From CAYURR01 sp964446745 (GTDB lineage Bacteria; Bacillota; Clostridia; Lachnospirales; WQUN01): a stretch of 8,477 bases of DNA. Under the pieces are notes generated by a model that did not search any database, was not told the origin of the DNA, and was given only the letters and a program-made list of their open reading frames with translations. The DNA lies in the NCBI GenBank assembly GCA_964446745.1, contig CAYURR010000132.1, forward strand, positions 1-8,477, in the 5' to 3' direction. A program made the translations under genes and the position numbers. Shown in pieces: positions 1 to 6,200 of the stretch. Each line of letters opens with the position of its first letter. The stretch's first letter is position 1.

Positions 1-10
1 AGGGGGTGAT
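1..10 (+). promoter_or_regulatory. Extended Shine-Dalgarno of the FtsW-like gene, fixing its start
   Basis: AGGGGGTGAT differs by one base from the ideal anti-16S complement AGGAGGTGAT. An in-frame GTG at 6 lies inside it and an ATG at 9 overlaps its end, so neither is well placed. The GTG at 15 lies 8 bases after the purine core and is the best start. The TGA at 7-9 could be the stop codon of an upstream gene outside the window. Confidence 0.6.
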
Positions 11-14
11 GTCT

Positions 15-1394
15 GTGAACAAGGAACAATTTTTGAATATGCTATGCGAGGAAATCAAATATAAAAAAGTCCGGGCTTCAATAGTAAATGAATACACGAT
101 ACATATCGAAGAGACAGCGTCCAATTTGATCAAAGATGGTATATCCCCGGATGAAGCTAACAGATTGGCGGTTGAACGCCTCGGAGATCCCAAGGAAATA
201 GGGAAGGCGTTAAATCTCGCACACAGGCCTCATATGGAATGGTCTATATTTATATTGATTGCGGCTTTGATAAACATCAGTACATATGTTTTATATTATC
301 TAAATAATCTATCGGGTAACAACTTGTTTGATGCTGGTAAATTGTTCGTAATAATAATTGCCGGTGTAATTGCCTTATTAGTCGGATTGTTTTTTGATTA
401 TACAAAGTTATTGAAGATATCTGCTCCGATATTTACTATTATTAGCTTAATGCTTATTTTACGCTCAATTTTAATTCATGATAACAATTATAATATATGG
501 ATACAGGTTCCGTTGTTGGGCACAATCAATGCGTTTTCGTGCGTAACGCCCATGTTGATAATATTGTATGCGGGGGTCCTTGCGAAATACTGCAACAGGG
601 GATCAGCGATACGGCATGCAGAAGTACAAATTAAGATTCATGACAAAAACTATATCTTCAGGGGTATACCCAATCTATTTATATTATATGCAATTACAGC
701 ATTACCGGTTATTGCATATATCTCCACGCCGAGGTTTTTATATGTTTCCGTTTTATTTATTGCATTTGTGAGCATGGTTTTCTATGCGATGTCTCAAAAG
801 GAATTTGTGGGAAAGAGGCTCAAATATATTTCCACAATCAGTTTGGGCGGGATATTAAGTGCGTTTTCATATCTGTGCTGGATGGCTTATACGCGCACGT
901 TTGTTAGAGGAAGGCTGATGTCAGCATTGAATCCGAGCGCCGACATTAGCGGCGCGGGATATCAGATCAATATGACGCGAATGTTTATATCCACATCTGA
1001 GCTATTCGGACGTGCCACGGCAGAGATAAGACAAGCTCCCGCGCTTGTGACAAAATTTCTACCAAGTGCGCATTCGGATCTAATTTTTACATCGATAGTG
1101 GCGACCTTCGGCTGGGTATTTGCGGTAGGTGTTTTGCTCCTATATGCATTATTGATATGGAGGGTTGCGCTGATGGTAAAACGGATAAGAGATTATTTCG
1201 GCAGATTACTGATTATCGGTGTATGTGCGGCGTTTTCGTTTCAGATTATCACACATGTGTTAGTGGCGATCGGGCTTTTGCCGAGTATATCGATGCCTCT
1301 GCCATTTTTGTCATTTGGAATAACGAGTAATATATGTAATATGGCTATGATAGGTCTCATATTGAGTGTTTATCGCAGAAAGGATCTCATATAA
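15..1394 (+). CDS. FtsW/RodA/SpoVE-family protein with N-terminal HAAS (permease prefix) domain
   Basis: Integral membrane protein of the SEDS family, whose members polymerise lipid II into peptidoglycan together with a class B PBP. Residues about 1-72 (counted from GTG at 15) are a soluble helical HAAS/permease-prefix domain with the typical ISPDEANRLAVERLGDP motif. Ten hydrophobic segments follow, roughly 75-95, 109-126, 134-151, 171-189, 218-236, 240-257, 272-291, 358-384, 397-422 and 429-452. The large loop after segment seven has the family pattern NP...GAGYQ (315-317) and LPSAHSDLIF, matching the LPE.HTDFIF motif whose Asp is essential in FtsW and RodA; here it is Asp355. PLPFLSFG (428-435) matches the C-terminal PLP..SYGG motif. 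The first half is much more degenerate. GTG at 6 or ATG at 9 would add two or three residues. HAAS proteins usually sit next to a PadR regulator, which may lie just upstream. No PBP gene is visible. Polymerase activity is inferred. Confidence 0.85.
   Translation: MNKEQFLNMLCEEIKYKKVRASIVNEYTIHIEETASNLIKDGISPDEANRLAVERLGDPKEIGKALNLAHRPHMEWSIFILIAALINISTYVLYYLNNLSGNNLFDAGKLFVIIIAGVIALLVGLFFDYTKLLKISAPIFTIISLMLILRSILIHDNNYNIWIQVPLLGTINAFSCVTPMLIILYAGVLAKYCNRGSAIRHAEVQIKIHDKNYIFRGIPNLFILYAITALPVIAYISTPRFLYVSVLFIAFVSMVFYAMSQKEFVGKRLKYISTISLGGILSAFSYLCWMAYTRTFVRGRLMSALNPSADISGAGYQINMTRMFISTSELFGRATAEIRQAPALVTKFLPSAHSDLIFTSIVATFGWVFAVGVLLLYALLIWRVALMVKRIRDYFGRLLIIGVCAAFSFQIITHVLVAIGLLPSISMPLPFLSFGITSNICNMAMIGLILSVYRRKDLI
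937..955 (+). repeat. GC-rich inverted repeat inside the FtsW-like gene
   Basis: GCGCCG at 937-942 pairs perfectly with CGGCGC at 950-955 around a 7-base loop. It lies in the codons just before the conserved GAGYQ motif, in an otherwise A+T-rich gene. No T-run follows, so it is not a terminator. It may be a product of codon choice only. Confidence 0.35.
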
Positions 1395-1466
1395 ACCTTG
1401 TCTGCACAAAAACGCGTGCGATGAATAGGATAGATTGAACATCAATTCCACATCTGGAGGCGCGTT

Positions 1467-2051
1467 ATGAACATCCTGTTATCGGCATTTTGCGCTGTCT
1501 CGGCCAATATGGATACAGTCGTCGTATGCATAGCATACGGGCTCAAACGTATCCGCCTAAGCCTTGCGGCTATACTTACGCTCAGTTTTATATCCTCGGC
1601 GGGTACATTCTTATCAATGTACTTGGGCCAATTCCTAATAAAAAGAATCAACAGTCCCGCGATCAAGTCCTTAGGCGCGGTAACACTGTTGATTCTTGGT
1701 TTTTATTTCATATTTGAGGGTATCCGGGGGTTAAAGGGATATCATATGCATCCCGAAATGCTAGAACACCCCGAAATGGCCGACACAGACCATTCGGGGC
1801 GTATAGATTTTAGGGAATCGGTTGCACTTGCGCTCGCACTCACGATCAATAACATCGGTGTGGGTATTGCTGCGGGGATTTCGGGCCTCGAGCTGTTACC
1901 GACGACATTGTTTACATTTGTATTTACACCGCTATCTATAAAGCTCGGCTTCACGGTAGGCCTAAAATACGCACATGTATTTGGGCGATACGCAGGTATC
2001 GTATCCGGTGTTATCGTAATGTTTATCGGCGTGCTGTCGATCGTGGGTTAG
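1467..2051 (+). CDS. ytaF: YtaF/MntP-family sporulation membrane protein
   Basis: A 194-residue membrane protein of the MntP/YtaF group, related to manganese exporters; YtaF members are kept mainly in spore formers and their substrate is not established. It has about six membrane segments: three before (2-24, 34-56, 65-86) and three after (117-138, 146-167, 176-193) a polar linker. The first repeat shows SANMDTVVVCIAYGLKRIR with the conserved Asp16. The second shows ALTINNIGVGIAAG, with Asn where MntP has Asp. The linker (91-117) is rich in His and Met (HMHPEM, then HPEM) and ends in a sequence fitting the 12-position EF-hand loop, Asp106 to Glu117. GGAGG at 1456-1460 lies 6 bases before the ATG. 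The gene follows the FtsW-like gene after 72 bases, in which I see no convincing terminator or promoter. Its stop codon abuts that of the opposing cobU-like gene. Confidence 0.85.
   Translation: MNILLSAFCAVSANMDTVVVCIAYGLKRIRLSLAAILTLSFISSAGTFLSMYLGQFLIKRINSPAIKSLGAVTLLILGFYFIFEGIRGLKGYHMHPEMLEHPEMADTDHSGRIDFRESVALALALTINNIGVGIAAGISGLELLPTTLFTFVFTPLSIKLGFTVGLKYAHVFGRYAGIVSGVIVMFIGVLSIVG
1752..1799 (+). repeat. Direct repeat plus inverted repeat (alternative hairpins) in ytaF
   Basis: CCCGAAATG occurs at 1752-1760 and again at 1770-1778, an 18-base step that encodes the HPEM repeat. CCCCGAAATGG at 1769-1779 can pair with CCATTCGGGG at 1790-1799: ten pairs, one bulged A and a 10-base loop. The upstream copy could pair with the same downstream arm. 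TTTT at 1807-1810 is 8 bases past the stem, too far for a standard terminator. A structural role is inference. Confidence 0.5.
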
Positions 2052-2588
2052 TTATTTAATCTTCATCGGTATACCCGAAACAACCAGGTACACATCATTG
2101 CTGACACCGGAAAAATACCTATTTGCACGGCCCAATATCTCCGCCAGTGCCGTACCGAAATTATTAGAGCAGGATGGCATATACATGATCTCGTTCGTGA
2201 TCATGATAAACCTGCCGTTGACATTTTTTGCGGCGTTACCGAGTTGAATGATATCCTCCATCACATTCTTTTCAACACTGCGAAAGCTGGTAGTGTTTTC
2301 CGATAGGTCGTAATGCTTCATGAGGTTATCGATTAATGAAGTAAGGCTTTCGAGGATTATGTAGTCATAATTATTGCCGACCTCGTTGATTTTTTGCGGG
2401 AGGTTTAAAAAACCCTCGTATGTCTCCCAATTTATCGGGCGTTGCTTACGGCTGCGCCTGATCCGCTCTTGCATATAGAAATCGGTTGCTACTGCTGTCG
2501 CAATCAATAATACTTTACTGTCCGGTGAGCAAAGCTGCCCGGCAACCTTGCTCTTTCCTACCCTTGTACCACCGGTTATCATTACCAT
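2052..2588 (-). CDS. Divergent CobU/CobP-like adenosylcobinamide kinase/guanylyltransferase family protein
   Basis: CobU phosphorylates adenosylcobinamide and then transfers GMP to it, a late step of coenzyme B12 assembly and salvage. The 178 residues align from end to end with CobU. The P-loop GGTRVGKS (6-13) is intact. LLIATAVATDFYMQERI (27-43), QRPINWET (49-56), ITNE (130-133), LGRAN (152-156) and VSGIPMKIK at the C-terminus match family motifs. Key positions are changed: the His that carries GMP (His46 in Salmonella CobU) is Ser46, with no His nearby; the Asp of the LVDCLT motif is Glu80; and the G.GIVPE loop after NE is replaced by MYMPSCSNN. NTP binding is plausible, but guanylyl transfer by the usual route is doubtful. 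AAGGAGG at 2601-2595 lies 6 bases before the start. It is the last gene of the minus-strand cluster, and no other cobalamin gene is visible. I withhold the symbol because of the lost residues. Confidence 0.8.
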   Translation of the reverse strand: MVMITGGTRVGKSKVAGQLCSPDSKVLLIATAVATDFYMQERIRRSRKQRPINWETYEGFLNLPQKINEVGNNYDYIILESLTSLIDNLMKHYDLSENTTSFRSVEKNVMEDIIQLGNAAKNVNGRFIMITNEIMYMPSCSNNFGTALAEILGRANRYFSGVSNDVYLVVSGIPMKIK

Positions 2589-2620
2589 GCGGATCCTCCT
2601 TCAGGTCTTTAGGTTATCGT

Positions 2621-4210
2621 TTACAGGTCTTGCCAGATCCTTACTCCCTTGGTACGTAGAAACATACACATACCCAAGGTAATGATCAGCAATATGAATG
2701 TCGTGCCGCCGGCCAATATCCTAGCGTCTATATCCAACGCAAAGTACACTATCATTGGCAGTAACATGACCACAAACGTTATCAGTAACGAAACGATCAG
2801 TGACATGCTCTGCTTTACGGGTACGATCAGTGACTTCCAATCAAAATTGGGTATGAGCAGGTTTACCGTGAGGCCCATCACTGATGAGAACAACACATAG
2901 ATCAGTGGGGTCACAAACATCCATGGTATTATCAGCGGATCGGGCTTTATGATGAATGTCAATATCACGGAGTTAATCAACGCAGATGGCACAAAGATTG
3001 CAAGGTTCAACGCAGCCTTTCCCGCAAAGATCGTCAAAGGTGATACAGGCATGCTCTTCATTACCCAGAGGCTGCTGCCCTCGAGTGAAATGCTAGCGTT
3101 GGTCGTATTCATAAGCGCCAAGGCGGCGCCTATTACGACTGGTGCCAGTGGGAGAACCAAATCCGCGATTTCCGGAGTGCCCAATAGCGATTCAAAGTTG
3201 GCGCTTCCAAATATCAATAACCCGATCGATATAATTGTGAGTGCAACTGCACTGAATGCGGTATTTAACACATAGATCGGCGACGAAATATATCTGTGTA
3301 CCTCTTTGGACAGAATGGCGGACAGCTGTGAGCGTGATTGCAATCTACCGACTTTATAATTTTTTTTCGAGCGTTCGGTTGTGATGTGTGTATTCAAACG
3401 CACGAACTGTTTGCTCAATAGGTTGCAAAACACCATGAACACAAGGCCATTAAGAGCAATAAATAAAAGGAAGTCCGATATCATGCCGTGTGCGACACCG
3501 TTGATATATAGGTTCGCAAGCGGATATATCCTATTAACGGTGCCGGTAAAGGATGTTGCCAAATCCATAATCGCCGCCTCGTCAATGGTCGATAACCTCT
3601 GAGTAAAGAATATGACCGTGAACACGAGAACAAATGTCATTACGATCGAGAGTATATTCTTATATCGTGATCCCGCTGAAACGACCTTTATCAATAGACT
3701 TACCAATGCCCCGAGCACAGAGGGGATTACCGGAAGCAGTACCAACGTGAGCATAAAAAACGGGTAATACAAAAACCCGGGGTTTGCAAGTTGTACATAG
3801 ACGATACCGGACGGGATCATGATCAAGAAGATCAAGAAAACGTTCGATAGATACAACATGGCTATACGGCTCGACACGACCGTAGTCGTACTTACTGGCA
3901 AGGACATTATTAGGTCGAAGTCCTTGAAGCCGTAGAGGACACCCTCGGTCTTATAAACCGTAAAGATAAACGTAATGAAGCTGGAAAGAGCCATCATCAT
4001 ACCGAGCTGCAGATGAACTAAACCCATAGGTGCGAGTGTTATTGACATCCCGTACGAATATAAATATGACATAATAAACATGTATATAAACGCAAATATA
4101 AAAAGGACCGACATGCCCATGAGCTTGCGCTTAGCCTTCGGGTCCTTCGTATGCAGTGCCTTGTTCAGTCCGAACAATGAGAGCAATTGGATCTTAAGAA
4201 GCTTTAACAT
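2621..4210 (-). CDS. ABC exporter permease, 12 membrane segments
   Basis: Large ABC-2-type permease that should pair with the ATPase encoded just upstream. Counted from the ATG at 4210 it has 529 residues and about twelve hydrophobic segments, near 33-53, 67-86, 115-138, 148-176, 184-202, 245-266, 315-337, 350-368, 398-420, 426-451, 468-491 and 499-518. The halves look like an ancient duplication: DLIMSLPVS (about 99-107) recurs as WVMKSMPVS (382-390), each at the same place relative to the following segment. A charged cytoplasmic stretch (about 269-305) joins the halves. The N-terminus LLKIQLLSLFGLNK fits large bacterial exporter permeases of unknown substrate. Two starts are possible. ATG at 4222 overlaps the ATPase stop as ATGA but lacks a clear ribosome site. 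ATG at 4210 has GAGG 6 bases before it and is preferred. Substrate unknown. Confidence 0.8.
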   Translation of the reverse strand: MLKLLKIQLLSLFGLNKALHTKDPKAKRKLMGMSVLFIFAFIYMFIMSYLYSYGMSITLAPMGLVHLQLGMMMALSSFITFIFTVYKTEGVLYGFKDFDLIMSLPVSTTTVVSSRIAMLYLSNVFLIFLIMIPSGIVYVQLANPGFLYYPFFMLTLVLLPVIPSVLGALVSLLIKVVSAGSRYKNILSIVMTFVLVFTVIFFTQRLSTIDEAAIMDLATSFTGTVNRIYPLANLYINGVAHGMISDFLLFIALNGLVFMVFCNLLSKQFVRLNTHITTERSKKNYKVGRLQSRSQLSAILSKEVHRYISSPIYVLNTAFSAVALTIISIGLLIFGSANFESLLGTPEIADLVLPLAPVVIGAALALMNTTNASISLEGSSLWVMKSMPVSPLTIFAGKAALNLAIFVPSALINSVILTFIIKPDPLIIPWMFVTPLIYVLFSSVMGLTVNLLIPNFDWKSLIVPVKQSMSLIVSLLITFVVMLLPMIVYFALDIDARILAGGTTFILLIITLGMCMFLRTKGVRIWQDL

Positions 4211-4216
4211 CGCGAA

Positions 4217-4220
4217 CCTC
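4217..4220 (-). promoter_or_regulatory. Shine-Dalgarno GAGG overlapping the ATPase stop codon
   Basis: GAGG (4220-4217) lies 6 bases before the ATG at 4210 and overlaps the TGA that ends the ATPase gene. This favours 4210 over the overlapping ATG at 4222 and points to translational coupling of ATPase and permease. Confidence 0.55.
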
Positions 4221-4929
4221 ATTTCTCTACGAGCTCTAAGAATAACGCCTCTAGGCTTTGGCTGCCCTTTACGTCCTCCGTCTTACCGGAGGTGACGAGC
4301 TTACCATCCTTTATGATCGCTATCTTGTTGCAGAGCTTTTCGGCCACCTCGAGCACATGCGTTGAAAAGAAGATCGCGCCACCACGAGCACAGAGCTCAG
4401 CCATCAGGGTCTTTAGTGTGTGCGAGGCGACAGGGTCGAGGCCCACGAACGGCTCATCGAGTACGAGCAGCTTCGGATCGTGGATAAACGCACCGATCAA
4501 TACAAGCTTTTGACGCATACCGTGCGAATACGAGGATACAAGATCACCGAGCGCGGGCGTGAGCTCAAACTTATCTGCGTATCGCTTGATACGCTCGATC
4601 CTGTCTTGACTTGATACGCCATACATATCAGCTATGAAATTCAAATATTGTATACCTGTCAGGAAATCGTATATGTCAGGGTTATCGGGGATGTATGCCA
4701 TCACCTGTTTGCACTCGATAGGATTAGCTTTTACACTCTTGCCGTCGACATATATTTCGCCCTCGTCAAAGGTCATAACACCGACCACCGAGCGTATCGT
4801 TGTGGTCTTTCCTGCTCCGTTATGGCCGATAAAGCCGTAGATATCGCCGCTTGAAACCTCAAGCGACAGATTATCTACGGCTTTTTTATTGTTTTTATAT
4901 GTTTTAGAGTAGTTCTGTATTTTTAGCAT
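4219..4929 (-). CDS. ABC transporter ATP-binding protein, EcsA-like exporter type
   Basis: Complete 236-residue nucleotide-binding subunit that would power the neighbouring permease at the inner face of the membrane. Motifs in order: Walker A GHNGAGKTT (35-43), signature region SYSHGMRQK (133-141, SHGMR replacing LSGGQ), Walker B LLVLDEP (154-160) with catalytic Glu159, D-loop GLDP, and the H-loop His191 in STHVLEVAE. The usual Q-loop Gln appears as Asp82 in YIPDNPDIYDFLTG, a pattern I associate with EcsA-like exporters. The motif set fits export rather than uptake, and no substrate-binding protein gene is nearby. AAGAGG (4940-4935) lies 5 bases before the ATG. It starts 17 bases after the DUF1015 stop and ends overlapping, or 8 bases before, the permease start. 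Substrate unknown. Confidence 0.93.
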   Translation of the reverse strand: MLKIQNYSKTYKNNKKAVDNLSLEVSSGDIYGFIGHNGAGKTTTIRSVVGVMTFDEGEIYVDGKSVKANPIECKQVMAYIPDNPDIYDFLTGIQYLNFIADMYGVSSQDRIERIKRYADKFELTPALGDLVSSYSHGMRQKLVLIGAFIHDPKLLVLDEPFVGLDPVASHTLKTLMAELCARGGAIFFSTHVLEVAEKLCNKIAIIKDGKLVTSGKTEDVKGSQSLEALFLELVEK

Positions 4930-4946
4930 GATTACCTCTTTTAATA

Positions 4947-6200
4947 TTATGACAGTGAGTGTATGAATAATCCGCTACGTAACTTCGGTTCAAACCATGT
5001 AGACTTCGGCGGCATGATCTGCCCGGCATCCGCTATGTTCATGAGCTCATCCATCGAGGTCGGATACATCGAAAACGCCACAGCCATCTCACCGCTGTCG
5101 ACGCGCCTCTGCAATTCCTCAAGTCCTCTGATACCGCCCACAAAATCGATACGCTTATCAACGCGTACGTCGCCGATATTCAATACAGGCTTCAACAGCG
5201 CATCCTGCAGCACCGACACATCTAGCGCATCCACAGGGTTCTGATTATTTAAAAGGTGCGGCTTTGCGGTTAGTAAATACCAGCCCTTTTGTCTCAGATA
5301 CATGCCGAAGGTGCTTTTCATCGCAGGCTTTACACAGTCGGTTGCGGCCTCAACGATGAAATCCTCCGATATGCGCTCGATGAACGCATTCTCTGTCATG
5401 CCGTTCAGGTCCTTTACGAGGCGGTTATAGTCCATGATATGCAGATGATTGTCAGGGAATATAACAGACAGTGTAAAATTGTGCTCGGCCTCAGATGCGT
5501 CCGTGCCGGAGGTTTGCTCTGCGCGGCGTTTGAGCGCTACGTTCACGGATGAGGCGTTTCTGTGGTGACCGTCCGCGATATATAGGCATTCGACTTCGCC
5601 GAAGGCCTTGGTGAGTTCTGCGATCGTTTCAGATTTGTTGATAACCCACACCTCATGGCCGATGCCGTCCTCGGATACGAAGTCGTATACAGGAGCATTT
5701 GAGTTCATCCATGCACCTATAGCGGAAACGATCTTGTCGTCGTGCTTATATGTCAGGAAGATGGGGCCGGTGTTCGCGTTTGTGATGTCCACATGGCGTG
5801 TACGGTCCTCTTCCTTATCCTTACGTGTGAGCTCATGCTTCTTTATCTTGCCCTCGAGGTATTCGTCGACAGATGTGCAGCAAACCAAGCCGACTTGCTC
5901 GCGTCCGTTCATCGTGAGCTTGTATATATACAGGCATGGTGCGCCTTCTGTGATCAATACACTGTCCGCTACGAGCTTTTGTAGATTCTCGTTCGCCTTT
6001 GCATATACACTAGCGTCATATAGGTCTATGCCGGGCTCAAGGTCTATCTCAGATTTGTCTACATGCAAAAAGGAGTAGGGGTTACCCTGAACCATTTCCC
6101 GCGCCTCATCGCTGTTCATTACGTCATATGGCAATGCGGCCACAAGCTGCGCTTTATCGGACGCGGGCCGCACTGCCTTAAATGCTCTTATCTTGCTCAT
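4947..6200 (-). CDS. DUF1015-family protein coupled to serine biosynthesis genes
   Basis: A 417-residue soluble protein with no membrane segment or signal peptide. It matches the DUF1015 family over its full length: an N-terminal FKAVRP..D....AALPYDV (7-27), NPYSFLHVD (40-48), the conserved KHELTRKDKEEDR (121-133), ADGHHR (209-214) and the C-terminal PPKSTWFEPKLRSGLFIH (397-414). The biochemical role of the family is not established to my knowledge. ADGHHR resembles the GxRR-type box of ParB/sulfiredoxin-fold proteins, a fold that includes serine kinases such as archaeal SerK; this is inference from the motif and position. The ATG overlaps the serA stop by one base (TAATG), with GAGG inside serA 8 bases upstream. 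Together with serC and serA this suggests a serine or phosphoserine-related function, possibly the missing last step, but a regulatory role is not excluded. Confidence 0.85.
   Translation of the reverse strand: MSKIRAFKAVRPASDKAQLVAALPYDVMNSDEAREMVQGNPYSFLHVDKSEIDLEPGIDLYDASVYAKANENLQKLVADSVLITEGAPCLYIYKLTMNGREQVGLVCCTSVDEYLEGKIKKHELTRKDKEEDRTRHVDITNANTGPIFLTYKHDDKIVSAIGAWMNSNAPVYDFVSEDGIGHEVWVINKSETIAELTKAFGEVECLYIADGHHRNASSVNVALKRRAEQTSGTDASEAEHNFTLSVIFPDNHLHIMDYNRLVKDLNGMTENAFIERISEDFIVEAATDCVKPAMKSTFGMYLRQKGWYLLTAKPHLLNNQNPVDALDVSVLQDALLKPVLNIGDVRVDKRIDFVGGIRGLEELQRRVDSGEMAVAFSMYPTSMDELMNIADAGQIMPPKSTWFEPKLRSGLFIHSLS

Noticed and set aside
1395..1466. Possible promoter or terminator between the FtsW-like gene and ytaF (TTGTCT at 1398, TAGGAT at 1426, GCAC...GTGC pairing)
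   Set aside because: The hexamer spacing is 22 bases and the hairpin stem only 4 bp, with no T-run. Neither is convincing.
2068..2075. Palindrome GGTATACC near the convergent junction
   Set aside because: It is part of the conserved GIP codons of the cobU-like gene, too short for a terminator and lacks a T-run.
2602..2631. Direct repeat CAGGTCTT at 2602-2609 and 2624-2631 between the permease and cobU-like genes
   Set aside because: Eight bases only. One copy lies in coding sequence and the other next to the ribosome site, so it is likely chance.
2793..2834. 12-bp direct repeat ACGATCAGTGAC (2793-2804 and 2823-2834) in the permease gene
   Set aside because: Both copies encode the residues SLIV in the same frame in a hydrophobic region. 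Codon and residue bias explain it.
5608..6078. Plus-strand open frame of 156 codons antisense to the DUF1015 gene
   Set aside because: It lies wholly opposite a gene with clear family motifs, and its protein shows no recognisable motif. Long antisense frames are common opposite such genes.
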